DNA from: JBOHUC01 sp050733935
GTDB lineage: Bacteria; Eisenbacteria; RBG-16-71-46; DASYSL01
Assembly: GCA_050733935.1 (NCBI GenBank)
Contig: JBOHUC010000130.1
Location: forward strand, 1-51,437
Direction of reading: 5' to 3'
DNA length: 51,437 bases
The stretch's first letter is position 1, and every line of letters begins with the position of its first letter. Under the pieces are notes generated by a model. It searched no databases and was not told the DNA's origin. It saw nothing but the letters and a program-made list of their open reading frames with translations. Below are positions 24,417-31,346 of this stretch, one piece after another. The position numbers and the translations under genes are program-made.

Positions 24417-25388
24417 ATGAAGCTCCGCATGTTGTTCCTGCCCGCACTCGCGGTCGCGATCGGGGGATGCTCCGGCTCCGTCACGACCCCTGACTACAAG
24501 ATCGTCGTCGATTCACGCTCGGCCCACCCCAATTCCTCTCTCGCGGCGGAACAGGCCCCGGGTGGGATCGCGGTCGATCTCGGCGTGGGCCGCGTGACCC
24601 GCATCGACAGGCTCATCCGCGGGCGATTGAGCCTGGACGGTCAGGCGCCCGAGGAGTGGGAGGAGATCCGGGAGACCGTCCTTCTGTCGGTCGTGGGAAC
24701 CGTCGAGTTGAATGGCCTGACGTATGCCATCGAGAAACAGGCGGAAGGCGAACACACCGAGAGCGAAAACTGGTTTCGCCAGGACCGCTCCGGTCTCTAC
24801 CTGCTCGCCGGTGGATCGGAGCGCGACGCGCGTACGGACGGCGTCACGCTCGGCGACGCGGTCGCGTCGGCGTGGACGCCGGAGGTCGATCGTGCCGTCG
24901 CGGATGCGATCGAGTCGAGGATTCCGGACGAGTCTCGCCGCGCGGCGTTTCGGGAAGCCGCACGTCTCTTGCGGGTGAAGCTCGAGGCCGTCGAAGCGGC
25001 GCGCCGTTTCGTCGCCAGCGGACCCGCCGTGAGTCTCGCGCAGCCGCCCGGCGGAATCGCTCCGGGCGAGATCACATTCCTCCGCTATCCGATGCGGCCC
25101 GGCGCGCAGTGGGACGGCCGGGTTGGATTCAACGTCTGGACCGTCGAGGGGCACGACAACCTGGCGACCGCCGCCGGCCGTTTTCGAGCGGCTCGTTTGA
25201 GCATCGTTGTGACGGATGCGTTCGGCCCGAACGATCGCGCCCTCACCTGGTGGGGAACCCCGGGAGAGACCCAGCGCGCCTACCATCTCGAACTGGACGC
25301 GACCGACGAAACGGGGAACGTGATCGGCACGTTCGAATTCGAGGACACCTACGCTCTGGCCGAATACGTCGCAGGCGGCGCGCCCTGA
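24417..25388 (+). CDS. predicted lipoprotein, unknown function
   Basis: 323 residues with a short lipoprotein signal and lipobox AIGGC (Cys18). GAGG lies six bases before the ATG. The body is mixed alpha/beta without a family I recognise. Two strand-rich halves (TVELNGLTYAIEKQ; FLRYPMRPGAQWDGRVGFNVW) flank a helical stretch near 160-200 (RRAAFREAARLLRVKLEAVE). The C-terminal half, with RYPMRPGAQW and an ending FEFEDTYALAEY, resembles the 'hypothetical lipoprotein' type common in FCB genomes. It stands alone after clpB with its own promoter and converges on 25409-25918. Confidence 0.6.
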   Translation: MKLRMLFLPALAVAIGGCSGSVTTPDYKIVVDSRSAHPNSSLAAEQAPGGIAVDLGVGRVTRIDRLIRGRLSLDGQAPEEWEEIRETVLLSVVGTVELNGLTYAIEKQAEGEHTESENWFRQDRSGLYLLAGGSERDARTDGVTLGDAVASAWTPEVDRAVADAIESRIPDESRRAAFREAARLLRVKLEAVEAARRFVASGPAVSLAQPPGGIAPGEITFLRYPMRPGAQWDGRVGFNVWTVEGHDNLATAAGRFRAARLSIVVTDAFGPNDRALTWWGTPGETQRAYHLELDATDETGNVIGTFEFEDTYALAEYVAGGAP

Positions 25389-25408
25389 GCGCGCCGCTGT
25401 CCTGGCGA

Positions 25409-25918
25409 TCAGCGATACGCGGACTTCATGCTTCCCCAGCTTTTAGCCTGCGTCCGCACCGGAGCTGATCCGCAGTAGAGCAGCGTGACGAAGTCCCGCC
25501 AGAGGAGTCCATCCTCGTCATAGAAGCTTGCCTGATACCTGCCCGCGCGGCCCGCGATGCGGATCGTGACCGGCGGGCCAAGCTCGAAGACGGAGGGCGG
25601 CACGCATCCATTGAGGACGATTGCCCCCGGTTCCTCCTCCATCGGTTCCCACGTCCACCCGGGCGGAGCCTCGCAGCCCAGGATTGGGACGGGAGGAAGA
25701 TTGCGTTCGGGCGACGCCAGCGGCCGAATCTCAGTCGTGCAGATCTGGTTGAACCCCTTGTTCCAAACGCAAATGACGATGCCCGTCTCGGGTGGCGAGT
25801 AGGAGAGCGAATCGCAATCGATCTGCGGAAGGTGATCGCCCGCGGTTGCGGCTTTGCTGAGTGTGAGACCGAAGAGGAAGAGGCAGAGCGGGAGTCCGAG
25901 CCTGATCAGGGGGTTCAT
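25409..25918 (-). CDS. small secreted protein ending in S-W-G-x-x-K-x-x-Y-R
   Basis: 169 residues; ATG 25918 with GGAGGG five bases from the ATG's upstream spacer. Signal peptide of about 26 residues (CLFLFGLTLSKAATAG). Mature part has five Cys residues, suggesting disulphides, and a beta-sandwich-like end (VTIRIAGRAGRYQASFYDEDG, DFVTLLYCG). The final ten residues, SWGSMKSAYR, match the final ten of the otherwise unrelated secreted protein at 40732-41322 (SWGAVKAQYR). No known family recognised. It lies downstream of the diguanylate cyclase gene on the same strand, 97 bases away. Confidence 0.65.
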   Translation of the reverse strand: MNPLIRLGLPLCLFLFGLTLSKAATAGDHLPQIDCDSLSYSPPETGIVICVWNKGFNQICTTEIRPLASPERNLPPVPILGCEAPPGWTWEPMEEEPGAIVLNGCVPPSVFELGPPVTIRIAGRAGRYQASFYDEDGLLWRDFVTLLYCGSAPVRTQAKSWGSMKSAYR

Positions 25919-26015
25919 GGGGTGACCCTCCGTGGGGAGCACGCGTCCAGCCCCTTTACTCCCGGTCCCGGCACGTAGTTCCAGCGGCCATCGGGATGGC
26001 CTCCCGCCTGGAACC

Positions 26016-27359
26016 CTAACGCCCGGTCTTCGCACTCCAGAAGACGACCTTGCCCTTGGGCGGCTGCTTCGCCTCGAGCAGCGCCTGATTCGCCCCCCGC
26101 CACAGCTCGTCCGCCGACTCGGCGTCGTCGGGAAAAAGCGCGGCCCCGAGCGACACCGTGACACTCACCCGATGCTCCTGCTGGTCGAGCCCGGTCACGC
26201 GCTGATCGTGCTCGGCCACGGCCTGCCTCAGACGTTCGGCGATCATCGCCGCGTCTTCGCGGTCGAGCGGGGACGTGAGGAGCACGGCGAATTCCTCCCC
26301 GCCCCAGCGCGCCACCGAGTCGAACGGCCGCACGGTCCGCCTGAGGAGGCGCGCGACGCTTCGCAGCACGTCGTTTCCTCCCTCGTAGCCGTAGACCGTG
26401 TTGAAGCGTTTGAAGTCGTCGATGTCCGCGATCACGAGCGCCATGGACTTCCCTTCGCGCTTCGCACGCGCCACTTCGTTCGCGAGCGCCTGGCGGAAGA
26501 ACGCCGTGTTGTACGCGCCCGTCATGGGATCCACGAACACGAGCCGCTCGAGCCGCTGCGCGCGATCGACGAGCCGCGAGAAGTTCTCGGCCAGGAACGA
26601 AAGCATCGAGAGCCGCTCGGGCGTGAACGATCCGGGATCGGCGCGCCGCACTTCGAGCACGCCGAGAAGCCCGGAAGCGGGGGACTGGATGCGAACCGCA
26701 GCGACCGCGCGCGCGTGCACGGCTGCAGCGGCGGCGCGCGCCTCCGGAAGCGCGAGCGCGTCGTCGGCAACGAGCAGGAGATCGCGCGCGAGCACCGCAT
26801 CGCCGGACCACGGGCGCAGGATCTCGCTTTCGCCGGGCGGAGGCGTGTAGGCGCCGGTGGCATCGGACGGCTCGACCGCGGGAAAGAACGCGGCCGCGTC
26901 GGCGTCGAGCAACTCGCGCGCGGTGTGGAGCAGGAGCCCGATCAGCTCCGCAGGGCCTGACGGCAGGCGGCCGTCGTCTTGAATGAGCGATTCCTCGAGC
27001 CCGTGCAGCCGGCGGAGACGCTCGGCGGTCGCGACCGCGCGCAGGGCTACTAGGGCCCGTGGATGCGCCGCAAGCCCCGGCGGAAGCACGGGCGACGGGA
27101 AACGAAGCGCGACCGTCTCGTGCGAGTCCTGACGCTGAAAGCGGAGCACGCGCTCGTCGCCTTCGACACGATCGGGCAGGCGCTCGAAGAGACCGGCTTC
27201 GGTGAGGCGTGCGAGCGCGGTCAGCGCGATGCGCTCTTGCTCGCGCGCGTCACCGCTCGCGAGTGCGCGTTCGACGCGCGCGCGATCGGCCGCGGAGAGT
27301 CCCGCGCGCGGCATGACGCGCGCGAGGAACGTTTGAAATGAAATCGGCTCCCGTCTCAT
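26016..27359 (-). CDS. GAF-GGDEF diguanylate cyclase
   Basis: Makes cyclic di-GMP from two GTP. 447 residues from ATG 27359. A frame reaching 27539 exists, but its extra 60 residues look non-coding. N-terminal 1-130 is helical; residues about 130-265 fit a GAF sensor; 275-440 is the GGDEF domain. The active loop RWGGEEF (GGEEF, 353-357) is intact and the product-inhibition site RPFD (344-347) stands five residues before it, so the enzyme should be active and feedback-inhibited. The metal-binding stretch IADIDDFKRFN is present. No transmembrane helix or signal peptide: cytoplasmic. It is divergent from the PTS-IIA gene, sharing a 390-base control region with an 18-bp palindrome. Confidence 0.9.
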   Translation of the reverse strand: MRREPISFQTFLARVMPRAGLSAADRARVERALASGDAREQERIALTALARLTEAGLFERLPDRVEGDERVLRFQRQDSHETVALRFPSPVLPPGLAAHPRALVALRAVATAERLRRLHGLEESLIQDDGRLPSGPAELIGLLLHTARELLDADAAAFFPAVEPSDATGAYTPPPGESEILRPWSGDAVLARDLLLVADDALALPEARAAAAAVHARAVAAVRIQSPASGLLGVLEVRRADPGSFTPERLSMLSFLAENFSRLVDRAQRLERLVFVDPMTGAYNTAFFRQALANEVARAKREGKSMALVIADIDDFKRFNTVYGYEGGNDVLRSVARLLRRTVRPFDSVARWGGEEFAVLLTSPLDREDAAMIAERLRQAVAEHDQRVTGLDQQEHRVSVTVSLGAALFPDDAESADELWRGANQALLEAKQPPKGKVVFWSAKTGR

Positions 27360-27750
27360 CGTGGCGAAGGGTTCCCGACCCCAGGCGGGTCTTGCCCGCT
27401 CCTCCGCCGGGGGAGCGGGTGCGAACAACGAACTTCCCTTCGTCCCTGTTTGCGACTCGCGGGCAGGCCCCCCGTCCGGGGGCTCGAGGCTTCCAATTCC
27501 TTGTCGAATCGGGTCTTGCGGGCCAAACAGGCTGGGCAATGAGGTTCGGCGCCGGCTGCGACCGTTTCAATTCTAACAGCACGCGCCCGCGAGCTCGCGG
27601 GCCGTTTTGCGGAGGGCCGTCCGCTTGGTCCGCCCCTACCCCTGTGCTATCGTCCCGACGCTTGCAGGAACACAAGTTGCGGGGAGAGAGGCCCGGGAAG
27701 GCCCCGGGGAATCGCACGCCCCGTCCGCCCGAGGCGCCTTCCACGTCCGA
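27360..27750. promoter_or_regulatory. 391-bp divergent control region (GGDEF gene / PTS-IIA gene)
   Basis: No convincing gene. Plus strand: TTGGTC (27625-27630), 17 bases, TATCGT (27648-27653), a good promoter for 27751. Minus strand: extended -10 TGTTAGAAT with TAGAAT at 27570-27575, for the GGDEF gene. Between them lies the 18-bp perfect palindrome GCCCGCGAGCTCGCGGGC (27585-27602), followed by CGTTTTG. It may be a shared operator or a terminator-like hairpin. The leader from 27563 down to 27359 on the minus strand holds nothing else I recognise. Confidence 0.5.
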
Positions 27751-28215
27751 ATGATCCTTTCCCAGCTCCTCAATCCCGAAGCGGTCAGCGTCCACCTCAA
27801 GGCCCGGACAAAGAAGGATGTGATCGTCGAGCTCGTCTGGCTCCTCGAGAAGGCCCATTCCGTCCAGTCCGGAGGGGACATCCTCGAGCGCGTGCTCAAG
27901 CGCGAGGCGATGATGACGACCGGAATCGGAAACGGCATCGCGATTCCGCACGGCAAGTCGAAGACCGTGGATCATCTGATCGCCGCCTGCGGGGTCTCGC
28001 GCGAGGGGATCGACTTCGCCGCCGAGGACAAGCAGCCCGCTTCGCTCTTCATCCTGCTCGTCACACCCGAGAACGTGGGCGGGCCCCACGTGAAAGTGCT
28101 CGCGAACATCTCGAGGCTCCTCAAGGAGGACAAGGTGCGCGAGTCCCTGAAAGCCGCCGAATCTCCCCAGGCCTTCCTGCAGCTCCTGCGCGACGCCGAA
28201 GCAAAGTATCTCTGA
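27751..28215 (+). CDS. PTS IIA-2 (PtsN/fructose-type EIIA) domain protein
   Basis: 154 residues, one IIA domain of the mannitol/fructose/nitrogen class: KARTKKDVIVELV, REAMMTTGIGNGIAIPHGKS with phosphorylatable His67, then GIDFAAEDKQPASLFILLVTPE. These accept phosphate from HPr-type carriers. The nitrogen-class proteins regulate K+ uptake and other targets rather than carrying sugar, and no EIIB/EIIC is here. ATG 27751 begins the conserved domain; the open frame from 27607 adds non-coding-like residues. It has its own promoter and is followed after seven bases by a complex-I-like membrane cluster, so it may regulate that cluster. That link is inference from position. Confidence 0.88.
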   Translation: MILSQLLNPEAVSVHLKARTKKDVIVELVWLLEKAHSVQSGGDILERVLKREAMMTTGIGNGIAIPHGKSKTVDHLIAACGVSREGIDFAAEDKQPASLFILLVTPENVGGPHVKVLANISRLLKEDKVRESLKAAESPQAFLQLLRDAEAKYL

Positions 28216-28222
28216 CCTCGCG

Positions 28223-29392
28223 ATGGGCCCGTTCCTCGGTCCGGTGGCCAGCGCGCTTCTCGCCGCACTCGCCGCCGGGCTCGTGCTCGGGGTCCTCCGT
28301 CTCGGAAGCGTGTCGCTCGACTGGTGGCGTGCGCGCACTGCGCCGCGGGGCGCCGTTGCCGAACCGGCTCCGCCGACCGAGTCGGCGGCACCGAAGGAAT
28401 CGTCCTCGGCGTCTGCTGTCCCAGGGCCTCCCATCGATCCCGGCGCCTTCCGGCGCTCGGCGAGCGCGCTCGCGCTCCTTGCGTGGGTGGGCGCGCTGCT
28501 CCTGGCGCTTGGTCATGCGTCCGAAGCCGCGCCACCGTCTCGTCCCCACACGCTGGCTTCGCTGATCGGATCCGCACTTCAGGCACTCGTGTTCGGCGTT
28601 GCCGCGGCGTCGGTCGCCGCAGTGTTCGAGCGCGCGCTCGGCATGGTGCTGCACCGGCTCGGACGACCGGACCGCATGCCCGAGCCCGGGCTTTCGCTCG
28701 CCGAGCTCTGGCGGAACGCACGCGCCGCGCTCCCCGGCCACGAGCGCACGCGCGAGCCGCTCGGCGCTGGGCTTGCGACGAGCCTCGTCTTCGCGTCGGC
28801 AATCGGTGTCTGGAGCGTGCTCGTCTCCGCGGTCGCGGGGCATCCGCCGCCCGCGCTCGCGCTCGTCGCCGGGGGCTCGCTCCTCTCGCTTCCGCTCGCC
28901 TACGCGGTCGCGGCCGATCGCACGCCGGACCCGGGTCGCGCCCGGCGCCGCCAGGACACCGCCCTTCGTCAGCTCCTCGTCGCGCCGGTCTGGGCGCTCG
29001 CCCTCCTCGTGCTCGCCACGCCCTCCGTTTCGCCGGCGGCCCGGATTGCGGGAATCGTGGCTCTCGCGCTCGTTTCGGGCGCCACGCTTCCCGGAGTCGT
29101 CCCGCCCGCGAGCGCGTTCTTGTTTCCCACGCGCGGCGACGCGGACGCGCCCGACGCCGCGGTGCGGTTGTTCACCGATGCCGCGCACTACGCCTGGCTT
29201 TCGGCGTGGGCGCTCGGTCTTGCGCTTGCGATCACGACGTTCAAGCCGACGCCCGCGAATGTCGCCGGAACCGCGCTCGGCTTGCTGCTGCTGCTGCTCA
29301 TCGCGCGCCGCTTTCCGCGCCCGTCGTGGCTGCTGCGCGGCAGGTTCGCCGAAGGCCGGCATGTCGGGCCTGCCGCGGAGCAAAACCCATGA
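28223..29392 (+). CDS. polytopic membrane protein in the nuoH position of a complex-I-like cluster
   Basis: 389 residues with eight or nine predicted membrane helices (about 8-28, 80-98, 110-135, 185-210, 217-238, 258-278, 288-310, 333-352, 358-375) and a Pro/Ala/Ser-rich loop at 42-75. NuoH/HyfC has about eight helices, and the first loop (DWWRARTAPRG) faintly recalls the Arg-rich loop that follows helix 1 in HyfC. The quinone-site motifs of NuoH are not recognisable. Assignment rests on position: what follows is J/K-like, an L tail, M-like and N-like, the order of nuo operons. It overlaps the next gene by 4 bases. It could be an unrelated membrane protein. Confidence 0.5.
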   Translation: MGPFLGPVASALLAALAAGLVLGVLRLGSVSLDWWRARTAPRGAVAEPAPPTESAAPKESSSASAVPGPPIDPGAFRRSASALALLAWVGALLLALGHASEAAPPSRPHTLASLIGSALQALVFGVAAASVAAVFERALGMVLHRLGRPDRMPEPGLSLAELWRNARAALPGHERTREPLGAGLATSLVFASAIGVWSVLVSAVAGHPPPALALVAGGSLLSLPLAYAVAADRTPDPGRARRRQDTALRQLLVAPVWALALLVLATPSVSPAARIAGIVALALVSGATLPGVVPPASAFLFPTRGDADAPDAAVRLFTDAAHYAWLSAWALGLALAITTFKPTPANVAGTALGLLLLLLIARRFPRPSWLLRGRFAEGRHVGPAAEQNP

Positions 29393-30081
29393 ACCCCGCG
29401 CTCGATCCCGCCGTCGATTACGTCCGCGCCCTGCCGTGGGTGCCGTCGATCCTTGCGGCCGGCGCGATCGCGCTCGTGTGCGCGATCTTCGCGCTCGCGC
29501 GCCGCCATCCCGGCGAAGCGGGTCTCGGTCTCGGAGCCGCGGGTCTTGCGCTTCTCCTCGTGCTCGCCGAGCTCGGACGTCCCACGCTCGGACTCTCGCT
29601 CCTCTGGGTCGCTGTGCTGGTCGGCACAGGTGCGGCCTTCGTCGCGGGGACCGCACGCGCGGTGCCCGGTGCCCCGCGCGTCGCGCCCGGGAACGAGCAG
29701 CGCCTGCTCGCAATCGGCATCGCCGGTCTTCTCATGGGCTCGCTCACGGTCGCGGCCCTTGCGGTCGACTGGCCCGAGTTCGACCCCGCGGTTGTCTCGA
29801 CGATCGGTGTCGCGGCTGCGATCGGTGCGGCCGGAATCGTGGGCCTCCTCACGCGCCGTCACTGGCTCGGCATCCTGCTCGGCGGTGAGGTCGTCGTGTT
29901 CGGTCTCGCGGTCGCGGCGGCGGCGCTCCCGGGTGCAGCCGGACCCGGCGCCAATGCCTGGGCGGCGCTCCTCCTCGCGTGGGCGTGGGCGCTCGGTGTC
30001 GCCGGGCTCGCGCTCGTTCAGACCGCCCTCGCGCGCGGACACGGGCCGTGGGTCGAGCCGTTCGAGGATTCCTCCCCGTGA
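29389..30081 (+). CDS. NuoJ-NuoK-like fused membrane protein
   Basis: 230 residues. The C-terminal half matches NuoK: AAGIVGLLTRRHWLGILLGGEVV corresponds in part to the GLxGLxxRRN...LxGxEI segment, keeping the Glu equivalent to NuoK E36. The second conserved Glu (E72, in AAAEASIGLAL) is replaced by Leu in my alignment (LGVAGLAL). The N-terminal half has three or four helices where NuoJ would be, so this looks like a J-K fusion or a K with an extra domain. In complex I these subunits form the proton channel next to NuoH. Losing one Glu would impair that. It overlaps the genes on both sides by 4 bases (ATGA, GTGA). Confidence 0.62.
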   Translation: MNPALDPAVDYVRALPWVPSILAAGAIALVCAIFALARRHPGEAGLGLGAAGLALLLVLAELGRPTLGLSLLWVAVLVGTGAAFVAGTARAVPGAPRVAPGNEQRLLAIGIAGLLMGSLTVAALAVDWPEFDPAVVSTIGVAAAIGAAGIVGLLTRRHWLGILLGGEVVVFGLAVAAAALPGAAGPGANAWAALLLAWAWALGVAGLALVQTALARGHGPWVEPFEDSSP

Positions 30082-31061
30082 CCTGCCCGCGCTGCCAGAC
30101 CGCAAACCCGGACGAGCACCGCTTCTGCTCGCAGTGCGGCGTGCGCTTGATCGAGCACAGCGCAGCCCTTGCGGGAAGCCTGCGCGATCAGCTCCAGCGC
30201 GGGCTCTCGCGCCTCGTCGAAGGCGAGTGGGGTCAGGCGCGCGAGCAGTTCCGGCGCTGTCTCGAGCTCGATCCCTCGCACGGGCCGTCGGCGCTCTATC
30301 TCGGACTCGTCGACTGTCTCGAAGGCGCACCGTCGCGCGCTCGCGAGCATCTGCGTCGCGCAGTCGAGCTCGATCCCGAGCTCGTGAATGGCTGGCTCCT
30401 GCTCGGCCTCATGGCCGAATCCGAGGAGGATTACGCGGAGGCCGTCGAGTGCATGAGCCGTGCGGCGCTCCTCGAGCCGAATGCGATGCTCGCGCGCGCG
30501 CGCCTCGCCTATCTCGCGACCGCGCGCGTCGATTACGAAGCGGCGCTGCCGGAGCTCCGGCGCTGGGCCGAAGCGCAGCCCGAGGAGAGTGCCCCGCTCC
30601 TTCATCTGGCCTCCGCGCTCTTCGAGCTCGAGGAGTGGTCGGAAGCCGCACAGGTGCTCGATCGCGCGCTCTCGCTCGAGCCGCAGTCCGCAGCCCTCCA
30701 TCGCCGGCGCGGCGATTTGTGTCGCCGCGTCGGGGAGCGCGAGCGGGCGGTCGAGCACTATGCGGCAGCACTCGAGCTCGACCCTGAGGACGACGAGACC
30801 CGGCAGAAGCGCGCGCTTCTTCTCGCCGATCTCGATCGCGTGGACGAAGCGCTCGCCGAGCTCGCCGAGGTCCTGAGACGCGACGACACGAACGCGGTCG
30901 CGCACTATCACCGCGGCCTCCTCCTCTATACGGAGAAGGACGACCTCGACGCGGCGCTCGCTGCCCTCGACCGCGCGCTCGAGCTCGATCCCGAGGACGC
31001 GACCGCGCGGCTCATCCGCCAGGAGCTCTTGCTCGAACGCGGCGAGCCGGAGGAGCACTGA
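30078..31061 (+). CDS. zinc-ribbon TPR protein
   Basis: 327 residues, GTG start overlapping the upstream stop. Residues 1-20 form a zinc ribbon: CPRCQTANPDEHRFCSQCG (two CxxC pairs). The rest is about eight tetratricopeptide repeats, e.g. ALYLGLVDCLEGAPSRAREH, AAALELDPEDDETRQKRALL and ALDRALELDPEDATARLIRQ. No membrane helix, so cytoplasmic; TPRs bind protein partners. It is embedded between the K-like and L-tail genes where complex I operons have nothing similar, so an assembly factor or cytoplasmic scaffold for the membrane proteins is a reasonable guess. No enzymatic residue is visible. Confidence 0.8.
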   Translation: MTCPRCQTANPDEHRFCSQCGVRLIEHSAALAGSLRDQLQRGLSRLVEGEWGQAREQFRRCLELDPSHGPSALYLGLVDCLEGAPSRAREHLRRAVELDPELVNGWLLLGLMAESEEDYAEAVECMSRAALLEPNAMLARARLAYLATARVDYEAALPELRRWAEAQPEESAPLLHLASALFELEEWSEAAQVLDRALSLEPQSAALHRRRGDLCRRVGERERAVEHYAAALELDPEDDETRQKRALLLADLDRVDEALAELAEVLRRDDTNAVAHYHRGLLLYTEKDDLDAALAALDRALELDPEDATARLIRQELLLERGEPEEH

Positions 31062-31062
31062 C

Positions 31063-31311
31063 ATGGAACGCCCCGCCGTCCTGATTGGGCGCGCCGTGAA
31101 GCAAACGCTGCGCGGTCTCTTCACCGTGTCGCGCGCGCTCGAGCGCGTCGACCGCGCGTTCGTGACCGGGCCCGGACGGTCGCTCCTCGTGATTGGCCGC
31201 GCGTTCGCGCAGGGATTGGCGCGCGCCCACCAGGGGAGCGCGCAGGACATGGCGCTTCTCTATCTGGCCGGGCTCGCGCTCCTCCTGATCGGCCGGCTCT
31301 TCGGAACCTGA
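31063..31311 (+). CDS. small membrane protein resembling the C-terminal tail of NuoL
   Basis: 82 residues. An amphipathic stretch (LERVDRAFVTGPGRSLLVIG, RAFAQGLARAHQG) is followed by one membrane helix (MALLYLAGLALLLIGRLF). NuoL/NdhF ends in the same way: Val-Asp-Arg-rich helix, a GxxR/QTG turn (here HQGSAQD), then a final helix (YALxxLxG). It stands one base after the TPR gene and before an M-like gene, the place of nuoL. No upstream coding remnant of the 14 missing helices is present, so this is not a recent frameshift. The homology is weak and by eye; it could be an unrelated small protein. Confidence 0.55.
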   Translation: MERPAVLIGRAVKQTLRGLFTVSRALERVDRAFVTGPGRSLLVIGRAFAQGLARAHQGSAQDMALLYLAGLALLLIGRLFGT

Positions 31312-31312
31312 C

Positions 31313-31346
31313 GTGATCCCGGACCCGACGTGATCCCGGACCCGAC
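31313..31346 (+). repeat. 17-bp perfect tandem duplication at a start codon
   Basis: GTGATCCCGGACCCGAC occurs at 31313-31329 and again at 31330-31346. Each copy begins with a GTG. The first copy opens a six-codon frame (M-I-P-D-P-T) that stops at 31333, one frame away from the real gene that starts at the second copy. Confidence 0.9.

Noticed and set aside
25919..26015. Hidden small gene between the SWG protein and the GGDEF gene
   Set aside because: The frame continuing there only reads the GGDEF gene out of phase; no start with a ribosome binding site.
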